From: Pseudoxanthomonas sp.
Lineage (GTDB): Bacteria; Pseudomonadota; Gammaproteobacteria; Xanthomonadales; Xanthomonadaceae
Direction of reading: 5' to 3'
Length of the DNA: 64,000 bases
NCBI RefSeq assembly: GCF_027498035.1
Contig: NZ_CP114978.1
Span: 1,364,001-1,428,000, forward strand
Shown piece by piece: positions 25,494 through 36,459 of this stretch. Under the pieces are notes generated by a model. It was given only the letters and a program-made list of their open reading frames with translations. It did not search any database and was not told the DNA's origin. Each line of letters starts with the position of its first letter. The stretch's first letter is position 1. The translations under genes and the position numbers were made by a program.

Positions 25494-28400
25494 ATGTCTC
25501 GAATCGGGGTGCTGCTCTGGATGCTGCTGTGCATTGCCATGCCCGCTGCCGCACAGGCACCGGCAAGCAGGGCTGCGCCTGTCACGCCCCTGGACCTGAT
25601 GGAGCTGGGCGCGCCGGCCTTCACCGACTTCACCACCCGTGATGGCCTGCCCGATGCGGGCATGATGTCCACGGTCGTCGACCGCGAAGGCTTCGTCTGG
25701 GGCGCATCACCTGCGGGCGTCTACCGCTACGACGGCCGCCACTGGGTGGCCAGCGACGACCCTGCCATGGCGCATTCGGCCGTCAACGTCTATATCGACC
25801 ATCGCGGCACGCTGTGGGCGGCGTTCCGCAACACAGGACTGGCGCACTACGACGGCACCCGCTGGCATGCGGAAAGCACTGCCACCGGCCTGCCTTCCGA
25901 CCAGATCCGGCGCTTCGCCGAAACCGTCGATGCCCATGGACTGACCACGCTGTGGGCGCTGACCTGGGACAACGGCCTGATGCGCCTGGTGGGTGATCGC
26001 TGGCAGCTGGACCCGGGCAACGACTCCCTGCCTGCCGATCCGCTGCGCTCCATGGCCCAGACCCACCAGCTGGGCGCGCCGGGGCGACAGTGGCTGGGCA
26101 CCAATGCCCGCGGCCTGTGGTACCGCGATGAAGGCCAGGCCCATTGGCGTCGCTGGGAAGGCCATGCGCTGGATGCGACCCAGGTCGAACACATGCTGCC
26201 CGTCATGCGCGACGGGCACGAAGAGCTGTGGATCTCGACCTACGTCAACGGCCTGTGGCGCCTGCGCGCCGACGGCATGGACCATTGGAGCCAGCAGCAG
26301 GGCAACCTGCCCAGCAACGTGCTCTACAGCATCGCCGCCACGCCCCTGCCCGACGGCAACAGCGTGATCTGGGTGGCCACCCGTTCCGGACTGCTCCGGG
26401 TGCGCGGCGATACGTTGCAGATCTTCGACCGCCGCCACGGCATGCACTCGGACGTCATCCGCGACATCAGCGCCTGGCGCAGTCCCGATGGGCTGGATGT
26501 CCTGTGGATGGCCACCGACTCCGGCGTCTCGCGCACCGCCCTGGGCGCCAGTCCCTGGTCGATCGCTTCGCTGATGGGCACCGGTTCGCTGGGCGTGTTC
26601 GGCTTCCTGGTGGAACCGGACGGCCGTGGCGGCGAGCGGCTCTGGGCCAGTTCGGCCGGCGAAGGGCTGGCGCTGTACGAGGACCACCACTGGCACCGAC
26701 TCACCGAAAGCGAGGGCATCGCGTCCAATGCCAACATCGGCTCGGTCATTGCCACCGCCAATCCCGACGGCGGCAAGACCTACTGGATCACCCTGCGCGG
26801 CGGTGCGCTACTGCGCAGGCGACCGGGCGAATCGCGTTTCGAGTCGATGGCCACGCCCTGGCGGCAGCGCACGGGGGAAATGGTCTACGACACCCTGGTC
26901 CGCACGGTCGATGGGAAGCAGGAACAGTGGTTCGCCACCCGCGAGACCGGGCTGTACCGCTGGCGCGACGGCGTCTGGACCAGTTTCCCGCCCCCCGACG
27001 CCAAGGTCCCCTGGCGCGCCATGCGCGTGCGCGAAGTGATCGATGGCGGTGGCCGTTCGTGGTTGTGGGCGGCCACCAACCAGGGGCTGTCACGGTTCAA
27101 CGGGCAGCGCTGGGACACGATGAGCCACGACATCGGCCTGCCTGAAACCAACGGGATCGGCCTGACCATGATCCCCGATGCCGCGGGCCGCCAGATCCTG
27201 TGGCTGGGCACCAGCAGTGCCGGCGTGACCCGTGTGGATGTCACCGACGCGCTCGATCCACGCGTGCTGCCCAACACCCTGCCCACGCCGCCCGATCCCA
27301 GCGTCTACAACGCCCAACCCGACAGCAAGGGCCGCGTCTACCTGTGCACCAACAACGGCGTGCAGCTGCTGACCCCGACCGCGAACGGCTACGACAGCCG
27401 TGTCTTCAACCGGCGCGATGGCATCGTCCACCAGGAGTGCAACTACGTGCAGGCGGTCGATGCCCACGACCGTTTCTGGACCGGCACCCTCGGTGGCCTG
27501 GCGGTCTACGATCCGCAGCACGAGCTCTACGACAACCAGCCAAAACCGCTGAAGATCACCGGCCTGGAGATCGACGGCCAGCGCGCGACCGGGCCGCTGC
27601 TGGATGTTCCGGCCGGCGCCAGGGAAATCCGCATCGACTACGCGCTGCTATCCTGGTACCGCGAGGCCGACTCGCGCTTCCGCACCCAGCTGGTCGGCTA
27701 CGAGACCACGCCCAGCGCATGGAGCGAACAGGCCTCACGCACCTTCAACGCGCTGCCGCCTGGCCGCTACCTGCTGCGCGTGGAAGCCCGCGACCACGCC
27801 GGAAACGCCAGCACGCCGATGGAAGTGGCCATCGTCCTGCACGCGCGGTGGTGGCAGACGCCCGGGTTCCGCATCCTCGTTGGCATGGCGGTGCTGCTGC
27901 TGGTCTACGTGGTCGTGCTGCTGCGCACGCGCCACCTGCGCACGCAGCGCAGCGCGCTGGAAGCCCACGTCGCCATGCGCACCGCCGAGCTCAACATCGC
28001 CAACGCGCGCCTGCTGGACCTGTCCTACCGCGATGCCTTGACCGACCTGCCCAACCGCCGGCGCCTGCTGGAAGCGCTGGAGGACCCGGCCCAGGCCGGC
28101 GTGGCCACGCTGATCCTGATCGACGTGGACCACTTCAAGTCCTACAACGACCGCTTCGGCCACCTGGCTGGCGACCAGGCGCTACGCCATGTCGCCGAGG
28201 TGCTGCGCGGTTGCGTCCGCAGTGATGAACTGATCGCCCGTTACGGCGGAGAGGAATTCGCCTGCCTGATCCGGGGCGACGACATCGCCCACGCGCAGAC
28301 GGTGGCCGAATGCATCCGCGCGGCAGTCGCCGGCCGCGATGTCCCCATCCAGGGCGAAACCCAGTCCATGCACATCACCGTGAGCGCCGGCATCGCCCGT

Positions 28401-28520
28401 GGCCCGCTCGGCGGCAGCGAACAGGCCGACCAGCTGCTACGCCGTGCCGACCGCGCGCTCTACCAGGCCAAGCACGATGGCCGTGACCGCGTGCACAGCG
28501 AGGACAGCGACACTCCTTAG
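25494..28520 (+). CDS. Periplasmic beta-propeller sensor diguanylate cyclase (Reg_prop, Y_Y_Y, GGDEF)
   Basis: The 1008-residue receptor begins with a signal peptide (cleavage after AQA near residue 23). A long two-component-regulator propeller follows (about residues 40-680, repeats with FVWGASPAGVYRYDG and LWAATNQGLSRFNG patterns), then a Y_Y_Y domain (about 690-780, RYLLRVEARDHAGN), one transmembrane helix (about 795-812) and a GGDEF domain with the active-site variant GGEEF near residue 918 (ARYGGEEFACLIR). It should make c-di-GMP in response to an external ligand. The inhibitory RxxD position reads RSDE, so product feedback may be weak. No EAL domain. Confidence 0.93.
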   Translation: MSRIGVLLWMLLCIAMPAAAQAPASRAAPVTPLDLMELGAPAFTDFTTRDGLPDAGMMSTVVDREGFVWGASPAGVYRYDGRHWVASDDPAMAHSAVNVYIDHRGTLWAAFRNTGLAHYDGTRWHAESTATGLPSDQIRRFAETVDAHGLTTLWALTWDNGLMRLVGDRWQLDPGNDSLPADPLRSMAQTHQLGAPGRQWLGTNARGLWYRDEGQAHWRRWEGHALDATQVEHMLPVMRDGHEELWISTYVNGLWRLRADGMDHWSQQQGNLPSNVLYSIAATPLPDGNSVIWVATRSGLLRVRGDTLQIFDRRHGMHSDVIRDISAWRSPDGLDVLWMATDSGVSRTALGASPWSIASLMGTGSLGVFGFLVEPDGRGGERLWASSAGEGLALYEDHHWHRLTESEGIASNANIGSVIATANPDGGKTYWITLRGGALLRRRPGESRFESMATPWRQRTGEMVYDTLVRTVDGKQEQWFATRETGLYRWRDGVWTSFPPPDAKVPWRAMRVREVIDGGGRSWLWAATNQGLSRFNGQRWDTMSHDIGLPETNGIGLTMIPDAAGRQILWLGTSSAGVTRVDVTDALDPRVLPNTLPTPPDPSVYNAQPDSKGRVYLCTNNGVQLLTPTANGYDSRVFNRRDGIVHQECNYVQAVDAHDRFWTGTLGGLAVYDPQHELYDNQPKPLKITGLEIDGQRATGPLLDVPAGAREIRIDYALLSWYREADSRFRTQLVGYETTPSAWSEQASRTFNALPPGRYLLRVEARDHAGNASTPMEVAIVLHARWWQTPGFRILVGMAVLLLVYVVVLLRTRHLRTQRSALEAHVAMRTAELNIANARLLDLSYRDALTDLPNRRRLLEALEDPAQAGVATLILIDVDHFKSYNDRFGHLAGDQALRHVAEVLRGCVRSDELIARYGGEEFACLIRGDDIAHAQTVAECIRAAVAGRDVPIQGETQSMHITVSAGIARGPLGGSEQADQLLRRADRALYQAKHDGRDRVHSEDSDTP

Positions 28521-28583
28521 CGTCCTCCCGAAGCCTGATGGCCAGGGCCACGATCAGGCTCCCGGTCAGACGCATTGCCCTGC

Positions 28584-29597
28584 TCAGTCGCCGCGTCGGC
28601 GAAAGGCCAGGTACGCCAGCAGCGCGGTCAGGATCACCAGCCCGCCCACCACGAGCGAAAACCCATGCGCGCTATGGGTTAGCGGCACGCCGCCGACGTT
28701 CATGCCGAACAGGCCGGCGATCAGGTTGACCGGCAGCGCCAGCACGGTGACCACGGTCAGTACGAACAGCGTGCGACTGGTGTTCTCGTTGATCAGCGCG
28801 GCCAGTTCTTCCTGGATCAGCTTGACCCGTTCCACCAGCGCCGATGAATCCCCGATGGCGGCGGAAAATTCCTCCGCTGCCTGCTGCAGGTCCAGCACGT
28901 CGTCGCGGCTGATCCACGCCGGCGGCCGATTGAGCAGGCGGAACAGCGCGGTCGGCTCCGGCGCCAGCAACCGCTGCAGGCGCACCAGCGAGCGCCGCAG
29001 CGTGCCCAGTTCCTTGCGGTCGGCCGGGACCCGGCTGGCCAGCAGCCGGTCTTCGATCTGGTCCACGCGCAGCGTGGACTTGCGCAGGATGTCGCCCAGC
29101 ACGTTGGCCTGGTCGCGCAGCAGGTGCGCCAGCAGTTCGACCGGGGAGCGGAAGGCCTGGCCGCCGCGCACCGCCGCACGCAGGCGATCCACCGAACGCA
29201 GCGGCCGCAGGCGCGCACTCACCACCATGCGCGGCGCGATGCACAGGCTGGTGGTACCGACATCGGATGCATCGAAGCTCGCATCGAACAACACGTCATG
29301 GATCACCGCCACCAACGCGCCGTCGTCCAGCTCCAGCCGGGTGGAGCCGACCGCGCTGTCCAGCGAATCGTGGAAGGCATCGGGCAGGTCCAGCACCTCG
29401 CGCAGATAGCGCTTGGAGCCCTGGTTGGCCAGCGAAAAATGCAGCCAGACGAACGCCTGTTCGTCGCCTGCCTCCTCGCCCCCCAGGAACGCACGCACCG
29501 TCTCGGTGGTGATGGCTTCGGCCGGCCGGCCCGGTGAAAAGCGATAGCCCCAGATCAGGCCGTCTTCGTTCGAGCCGTAGGTGTTGTCGAGCTGCAT
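28584..29597 (-). CDS. CorA/ZntB-family divalent cation transporter
   Basis: The 337-residue product has a cytoplasmic N-domain, a long helical stalk and two C-terminal transmembrane helices with the signature GMN between them (GLFGMNVGGVP, about residue 298). The sequence around the motif and the short N-domain (LIWGYRF, FVWLHFSLAN) favour the ZntB branch, associated with zinc movement, over CorA. I chose ATG 29597; the upstream extension has no family similarity. Convergent with the GGDEF gene. Confidence 0.87.
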   Translation of the reverse strand: MQLDNTYGSNEDGLIWGYRFSPGRPAEAITTETVRAFLGGEEAGDEQAFVWLHFSLANQGSKRYLREVLDLPDAFHDSLDSAVGSTRLELDDGALVAVIHDVLFDASFDASDVGTTSLCIAPRMVVSARLRPLRSVDRLRAAVRGGQAFRSPVELLAHLLRDQANVLGDILRKSTLRVDQIEDRLLASRVPADRKELGTLRRSLVRLQRLLAPEPTALFRLLNRPPAWISRDDVLDLQQAAEEFSAAIGDSSALVERVKLIQEELAALINENTSRTLFVLTVVTVLALPVNLIAGLFGMNVGGVPLTHSAHGFSLVVGGLVILTALLAYLAFRRRGD

Positions 29598-29776
29598 GGA
29601 CACGGGTTCGCCAGATATTGGGACGAGGGTAGCCCAACCCGGTTGCAGCATCGCGCCCGCGCCGGCAATCACCACCAAGGAAAAGCGCCAACCCGCATGC
29701 GCACAACGGCGCATGTCGTAAAACATCGCATTGGCGACGTCATCGGTCTCGCCACGGGAATGCCCACTGGAACAGA

Positions 29777-30805
29777 ATGCGCAGGTCATTCTTCCAGGCC
29801 CTTTGGCCAGGGCCTTATCCCGTGGATCGCAATCCTCTCTGGCCGGGCATCAGCGCAGGCATCGCGGCCGGTGCGCTGTGGGGCCTGGTGTTCCTGGCAC
29901 CGGAACTGGCCGGCGCCTTCAGCCCACTGCAGCTGGCGGCCGGGCGCTATCTCGCCTTCGGCGTGATCGCAGCGGTGCTGCTGGTGCCGCGCTGGTCGCG
30001 CGTGCGGGCATCGATGGGCCCACGCGAATGGCGGGCACTGGTCGGGCTGAGCCTGACCGGCAACATCGTCTACTACGTGCTGCTGGCCAGCGCGGTGCAA
30101 CTGGGCGGGATCGCCATGACCTCGCTGGTGATCGGCTTCCTGCCGGTGGCGGTGACCGTGCTCGGCAGCCGTGGCGCGGGCGCCATGCCGCTGCGCCGGC
30201 TGGCCTGGCCGCTGGTGCTGGGCATCGCCGGCATCGTCTGCGTGGGTTGGGAAACCCTGGCTGGTGCCGCGCCGGCCAAGCCAGCTTCCGCCCTGGGCTT
30301 TCTCTGCGCGCTGGGCGCGCTGGCCAGCTGGACCAGCTACGCCATCGTCAACAACCGCTGGCTGTCGCGCCTGCCGCACGTCTCCGAGCACGACTGGAAC
30401 CTGCTGATCGGCGTGGTCACCGGGGCGCTCTCGTTGCTGCTGGTCGTCCCCGCCTTCCTCGGCCGGCAGGCATCGCATGCGGCGCCGGCATGGGGCCTGT
30501 TCGTCGCCGTGTGCTGCGGGATCGCACTGCTGTCGTCGGTGCTGGGCAACGCCTTCTGGAACCGCGCCAGCCGGCGGCTTCCGCTGACTCTGGTCGGTTC
30601 GATGATCCTGTTCGAAACCCTGTTCGCGCTGCTCTATGCCTTCGCCTGGGAGCGGCGCGGCCCGACCGGCTACGAATCGGTGGCCATGCTCCTGATCAGT
30701 GGTGCGGTGCTGGCCTCGGTGTGGGTGCATCGCCATCCAGCGCAGCACGCCACCCAGGCGCTGCATCCGCAGGCCGATGGTCACGGCCCGGCCGCCGGCC
30801 CATGA
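29777..30805 (+). CDS. EamA/DMT-family transporter
   Basis: The 342-residue membrane protein has about ten hydrophobic helices in two EamA halves (GALWGLVFLAPELAG at the start, ASWTSYAIVNNRWL near residue 185). It exports small metabolites or amino acids in related systems; the substrate is unknown. A GTG at 29822 is an alternative start that would remove 15 non-hydrophobic residues. The next gene begins seven bases after its stop, so the two may be co-expressed. Confidence 0.85.
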   Translation: MRRSFFQALWPGPYPVDRNPLWPGISAGIAAGALWGLVFLAPELAGAFSPLQLAAGRYLAFGVIAAVLLVPRWSRVRASMGPREWRALVGLSLTGNIVYYVLLASAVQLGGIAMTSLVIGFLPVAVTVLGSRGAGAMPLRRLAWPLVLGIAGIVCVGWETLAGAAPAKPASALGFLCALGALASWTSYAIVNNRWLSRLPHVSEHDWNLLIGVVTGALSLLLVVPAFLGRQASHAAPAWGLFVAVCCGIALLSSVLGNAFWNRASRRLPLTLVGSMILFETLFALLYAFAWERRGPTGYESVAMLLISGAVLASVWVHRHPAQHATQALHPQADGHGPAAGP

Positions 30806-30812
30806 TGGGAGG

Positions 30813-31835
30813 ATGAAGAAACCACCGTCGCCATCCGATGCGCCAGTGAAGCTTCGGGTCGGCATCGTCCTGATGCCGAACTTCACCCTGACCGCATTCG
30901 CCGGCTTCATCGATGCGTTGCGCCTGGCCGCCGATGAAGGCGACCACAGCCGCCCCATCCATTGCCACTGGGACGTCATGGCCGCGAGCGGTGGCGATAC
31001 CACCACTTCCAGCTGCGGTGTCCGGGTCGGCACCAGCACGCTCTTCAAGCCCGTCGACAGCTATGACTACATCGTGGTCGTGGGCGGCGTGCTACATGGC
31101 GGGCAACGCGTGTCGGCGCCGGTGGGCCGGTTCCTGAAACAGGCTGCGGCCAGCGGCGTCAAGCTGGTCGGGCTGTGCACCGGCTCGTTCGTGCTGGCGC
31201 GTGCGGGACTGCTGCGCGGCCACCTGGCCTGCGTCAGCTGGTTCCACCGCGACGACTTCGAAGCCGCATTCCCCGACCAGCACGTGGTCTCCAGCCAGAT
31301 GTTCGTGGTCGACCGCGACCGCCTGACCTGCGCCGGCGGCACCAGCGTCGTGCACCTGGCCGCGCACATCATCGAACTGGCACTGGGACGGGCCAGCGCG
31401 GTCAAGGCGTTGCGCATCCTGATCGAAGAGCAGCCGCTGCCGTCCAAGGCCCTGCAGCCCGAGGCCGTCGTCTCGGAGCGCGCGACCGATCCCATCGTGC
31501 ACAAGGCGATGCTGCTGCTCGAACAGCAGCTACAGGTGCCCGCGCCGATCAACCGCGTGTGCGCGCCACTGGGCCTGGGCCAGCGCCAGCTGGAGCGCCG
31601 CTTCCAGCACGACATCGGCCTGACGCCCGCGCAATACCGGCAGCAGCTGCGGCTGGAACGCGCACGCTGGCTGCTGCAGCATTCGGCACTGGGCCTGCAG
31701 GACATCGCGCTGGAATGCGGCTTCACCAGCGGCGCACACCTGGCCCGCCTGGTCCAGCGCGAACTGGGCCAGAGCCCGCGCGCGATCCGCACCGGTAAAC
31801 CGCAGGCACGCGCAACCGCGTCCTCCCGGCGCTGA
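30813..31835 (+). CDS. GlxA-family transcriptional regulator (DJ-1/PfpI-like domain plus AraC HTH)
   Basis: The 340-residue product combines an N-terminal class-I-glutamine-amidotransferase-like fold (VGIVLMPNFTLTAFAGFIDALR at the start, nucleophile-elbow position GLCTGSFVLA near residue 120) with a C-terminal AraC/XylS double helix-turn-helix (QRQLERRFQHDIGLTPAQY and IALECGFTSGAHLARLVQRELG). Such proteins sense small nitrogenous metabolites in known cases such as arginine and choline catabolism. GGGAGG precedes the ATG at 30813. It may control the adjacent EamA exporter. Confidence 0.9.
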   Translation: MKKPPSPSDAPVKLRVGIVLMPNFTLTAFAGFIDALRLAADEGDHSRPIHCHWDVMAASGGDTTTSSCGVRVGTSTLFKPVDSYDYIVVVGGVLHGGQRVSAPVGRFLKQAAASGVKLVGLCTGSFVLARAGLLRGHLACVSWFHRDDFEAAFPDQHVVSSQMFVVDRDRLTCAGGTSVVHLAAHIIELALGRASAVKALRILIEEQPLPSKALQPEAVVSERATDPIVHKAMLLLEQQLQVPAPINRVCAPLGLGQRQLERRFQHDIGLTPAQYRQQLRLERARWLLQHSALGLQDIALECGFTSGAHLARLVQRELGQSPRAIRTGKPQARATASSRR

Positions 31836-31952
31836 CCGCCCGGGCGTCAGTCGAGCATCGACCTCCCGCGGGATTCGCCCGACCCGGATTCGCTCGACGC
31901 GGTGCCACGCGGCAGCATGCGATGCTCCCCGTCCCCCGCACCTCCATTCGCC

Positions 31953-32435
31953 ATGCCCTCGCCCATCCCCTCGGTCCTGTTCGTCTGCACCGGCAACATC
32001 TGTCGTTCGCCCACCGCGCAGGCATTACTGCTGCACAAGGCGACAGCACTTGGCATGCCGGCCCACGCCGACAGCGCTGCGGTGACCGGAGAGGAAATCG
32101 GCAACCCACCCGACCGCCGCGCCCTGCAGGAACTGCGCCGCCGTGGCGTGCCGATGCCGGCGCACCGGGCACGCCTGGTACAGGCGCGCGACTTCCAGCA
32201 GTTCGACCTGGTGCTGGGCATGACCGCCGCGCACGTGCGCGCCCTGCAGCAACGGGCGCCGGCCGACGGCAGCGCCACCATCGACCTGCTGATGCGCTAT
32301 GCCGAAGGCGGAAATCCCATCGATGTGCCCGACCCCTGGTACGGCGGTCCGCAGGATTTCATCGAAGCCTTCGACATGATCGAAGCCGGCATCGACGGAT
32401 TGCTGCAGCGCTGGGCAACGCAACGCAGCGACTGA
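31953..32435 (+). CDS. Low-molecular-weight protein-tyrosine phosphatase
   Basis: The 160-residue product has the N-terminal P-loop CTGNICRS (VLFVCTGNICRSPTAQ, Cys near residue 12) and the C-terminal general-acid motif DVPDPWYGG near residue 125, both required for catalysis. Length is typical. No polysaccharide kinase gene is beside it, so its target is not indicated. Start at ATG 31953 gives the canonical short N-terminus. Confidence 0.93.
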   Translation: MPSPIPSVLFVCTGNICRSPTAQALLLHKATALGMPAHADSAAVTGEEIGNPPDRRALQELRRRGVPMPAHRARLVQARDFQQFDLVLGMTAAHVRALQQRAPADGSATIDLLMRYAEGGNPIDVPDPWYGGPQDFIEAFDMIEAGIDGLLQRWATQRSD

Positions 32436-32498
32436 ACACCGCCCCCATCCTGGCAATCGACGGCGACGCCGGCCGTCATCCACCGGAGGACTTCCGTC

Positions 32499-32900
32499 AT
32501 GTCCCACGCCCGTTCCGCCATCGCCGGCCTGCTGCTGTCCTGCCTGCCGCTCGCACCGCGGGCCATCGCCCAGGATGCGCCTACGATCGCCGTGCATTTT
32601 CCGCAGCGCGCCAACAGCACCACGGTCAGCGGCACCCTCGCCGGCGATGCCAGCGTCACCTACACGGTCGACGTCGCCACCGCGCAGGTCATCCAGCTGA
32701 AGCTCAGCGGCAGCAGCACCGTCTCTTTCCATCTGTACGCGCCGGGCGAAGACACCGCGCTCGATACCGGTGGCGACGGCCAGCGTTTCAGTGGCCTGCT
32801 GGCCACACCCGGCACCTACCGCATCCAGCTCTACCAGCCACAGCCAACGGCCCGCGCTGCTGAAGTGGCGCGCTTCACCCTGAGCGTCTCGCTGCGCTGA
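32499..32900 (+). CDS. Small exported protein with PPC-like beta domain
   Basis: The 133-residue product has a signal peptide (cleavage after AIA near residue 24) and a beta-rich domain containing LSGSSTVSFHLYAPGED and TPGTYRIQLYQP, resembling the pre-peptidase C-terminal (PPC) fold usually appended to secreted proteases. Here it stands alone, so it may be a free periplasmic binding module. GGAGG lies nine bases before the ATG. The family is suggested, not certain. Confidence 0.7.
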   Translation: MSHARSAIAGLLLSCLPLAPRAIAQDAPTIAVHFPQRANSTTVSGTLAGDASVTYTVDVATAQVIQLKLSGSSTVSFHLYAPGEDTALDTGGDGQRFSGLLATPGTYRIQLYQPQPTARAAEVARFTLSVSLR

Positions 32901-33035
32901 TAGACTCCGCGCTCCCTTCCGCCACACCGGTGCCCGGGCCAATGCGCCAGTAATGCCTTCGCCGTCGACCTGACGGCCTGACCGCCTCCCTCCCTTCGCG
33001 GGATGGATCGTGCATGGCATTGCCCTGGAGTCCGC

Positions 33036-34649
<1,614 letters not shown>

Positions 34650-34685
34650 CGCCGAATTGGCTGCACCGCAGCGCTTGCGCCCTCT

Positions 34686-34776
34686 GTAGAGCGGAGCTTG
34701 CTCCGCTGGGGCTTTATGCAGCATCGCGAAAAGCAGCGGAGTCCCCAAGAGGGGATTGCCACAAGCTCCGCTCTAC
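34686..34776. repeat. Composite GTAG...CTAC palindromic module, copy A
   Basis: This 91-base unit is bounded by 15-base inverted ends, GTAGAGCGGAGCTTG (34686-34700) and its complement (34762-34776). Inside, CTCCGCTG (34701-34708) pairs with CAGCGGAG (34734-34741), and the left end alone forms a 7-bp REP hairpin (AGCGGAG / CTCCGCT). A related unit lies at 59851-59943, sharing the stretch GGATTGCCACAAGCTCCG. The design is BIME-like and suggests REP units mobilised by a RAYT-type transposase elsewhere in the genome. Confidence 0.75.
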
Positions 34777-34804
34777 AAAAGGCGGACGCACGGCGCGGAA
34801 CAAC

Positions 34805-35743
34805 TTACGCTGCCAGTGCCCGCGCCACCTTCGCCGCCATCAGCGCCCGATGCGCAGCCAGTCCCGCCATCGCACCGGATGACACCGACAACACTGCGCT
34901 GGACATCGGGCTGGCCATGTCGCCACCGGCGAACACGCCCGGCACGCTGGTCGCACCCACGCCGTCCACCACCACGTACGGACCCAGCGGACCATCGGCC
35001 AACTTGCAGCCCAGCTGCTCTGCCAGCGGACTGGTGAAAGCCAGCTTTGGCGCCGTGAACATCGCCTGCACCGGTACGCGGCGGCCATCGGCCAACACCA
35101 CCGCCGACAGCGACGTGCCTTCGCCTTCCAGTTCCACCACCGGCTCGCGTTCGATCACAACACCCAGCGCCAGCAATCGCTGCATTTCCTCGTCTGTGGG
35201 CTCGAAACGGCCCTGGGTGAAATAGGTCGTCGCCCCCCACTCCGGGATCATCTCGGCCTGATGCACGCTCATCGACGAGTTCGCCAGCACCGCCAACTGT
35301 CCGCCCGCCACCTCATAGCCATGGCAGTACGGGCAATGCAGCACGCTCTGGCCCCAGCGCGGCGCCAGGCCGGGGATATCCGGCAGCACGTCGCGCATGC
35401 CGGTGGCCAGTACCAGCGTGCTGCCTTCCACCGGCGTGCCTTCGTCCAGGGTCAGGCGGAAGCCGCCCTCCACCTGTGACGCCTGCTGCACATAGCCGAT
35501 CCTCAGCTCCACCGTCGGGTATGCCATCAGCTGGCCGATCGCCTCGCCCAGCAGCTGTTCCGGTGGCTTGCCGTCATGGCCAAGCAGGCTATGCGCGTGA
35601 TCGGAAAATCGGTTGCGCGGCTGGCCGCCATCGACGAGCAGCACGCGCTTGCGGGCACGCGCCAGCATCAGCGCAGCGGACAGGCCGGCAAAACTGCCGC
35701 CTACGATCAGCGCGTCATGGCGCGCGGGGTTCAACGTCGTCAT
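34805..35743 (-). CDS. Thioredoxin-reductase-like FAD/NAD(P) oxidoreductase
   Basis: The 312-residue product has an N-terminal FAD Rossmann motif (ALIVGGSFAGLSAALMLARA), a redox-active disulfide CPYC (VLHCPYCHGYEVAGG, about residue 140), and a C-terminal FAD-contact block GVFAGGDMASPMSSAV. This is the TrxR class; the HCPYCHGYE context is common in stand-alone TrxR-like or ferredoxin-NADP reductase-like enzymes rather than classical TrxB (CATC). It may reduce small disulfides. The Rrf2 gene lies 206 bases upstream on the same strand. Confidence 0.87.
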   Translation of the reverse strand: MTTLNPARHDALIVGGSFAGLSAALMLARARKRVLLVDGGQPRNRFSDHAHSLLGHDGKPPEQLLGEAIGQLMAYPTVELRIGYVQQASQVEGGFRLTLDEGTPVEGSTLVLATGMRDVLPDIPGLAPRWGQSVLHCPYCHGYEVAGGQLAVLANSSMSVHQAEMIPEWGATTYFTQGRFEPTDEEMQRLLALGVVIEREPVVELEGEGTSLSAVVLADGRRVPVQAMFTAPKLAFTSPLAEQLGCKLADGPLGPYVVVDGVGATSVPGVFAGGDMASPMSSAVLSVSSGAMAGLAAHRALMAAKVARALAA

Positions 35744-35949
35744 CGGGCATTCCTTCCAGCGGGCGGTTCCGACGTGGGCGCAGACGCAGCGCGCAAGGTC
35801 GCGGAAACCAGTGCGTCGCATCTTACGACACTTTTATTGTTACTTGAATGAACCGGCAGCGAAACGCAGCATCGCGAGTGCCGTTCCGGCTCGCGCAATC
35901 GTCTGTCATCGGTGTGTGGAGCGCCGCCGCAACGCGTGCGGCGCAGCGG

Positions 35950-36414
35950 TCAGTGTCGGTGCGCGCGGGCCGTCTTGCGCTGCCAGCCACCGGCTTCGCA
36001 CAGCGCGTCGAACTCGGCGGCCAGGTCGGCCAGCGACACCTCGGCCAGGCGCGCCAGCAGCAACGCCTCGGCTTGCTTCAATGCATCGTCGATGGCCGCG
36101 TTGACCACCCGCTCAACCCCGCAGTCAGGGTTGGCGTTTTCGTGGCCCAGCGCGAACAGCCTGACTCCGCCCACGGCGCGGTGCACGTCCAGCAGGGTCA
36201 CCTTGCCCAGGTCGCAGGCGATCACCCAGCCACCGCCGTGGCCGCGCGCGGACCGCACGTAACCGGCGTCGCGCAGGCCGGCCATCGTGCGCCGCACGAC
36301 CACCGCATTGGTGCCCAGCATCTGCGCGATCTGATCGGAGGTGAACGGCGCATCGTGCCGGGCCATGTGCAACAGCACGTGGAGCATGCGGGAAAGGCGG
36401 CTGTCCGTTCTCAT
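35950..36414 (-). CDS. Rrf2-family transcriptional regulator
   Basis: The 154-residue product has an N-terminal winged helix-turn-helix (FTSDQIAQMLGTNAVVVRRTMAGLRDAGYV) and the Rrf2 wing SARGHGGGWVIA. It has three cysteines in all (in IACDLG, NPDCGV and DALCEAG), but their spacing differs from the iron-sulfur triad of IscR or NsrR, so it may be a thiol or cluster-free sensor. It is flanked by a flavoprotein and an SDR gene on the same strand, which suggests redox control of one or both. Confidence 0.88.
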   Translation of the reverse strand: MRTDSRLSRMLHVLLHMARHDAPFTSDQIAQMLGTNAVVVRRTMAGLRDAGYVRSARGHGGGWVIACDLGKVTLLDVHRAVGGVRLFALGHENANPDCGVERVVNAAIDDALKQAEALLLARLAEVSLADLAAEFDALCEAGGWQRKTARAHRH

Positions 36415-36459
36415 CGCCAAAGTGTAAAGCCCAGCCAGCGCCACGCTGGCTGGCCTGGA

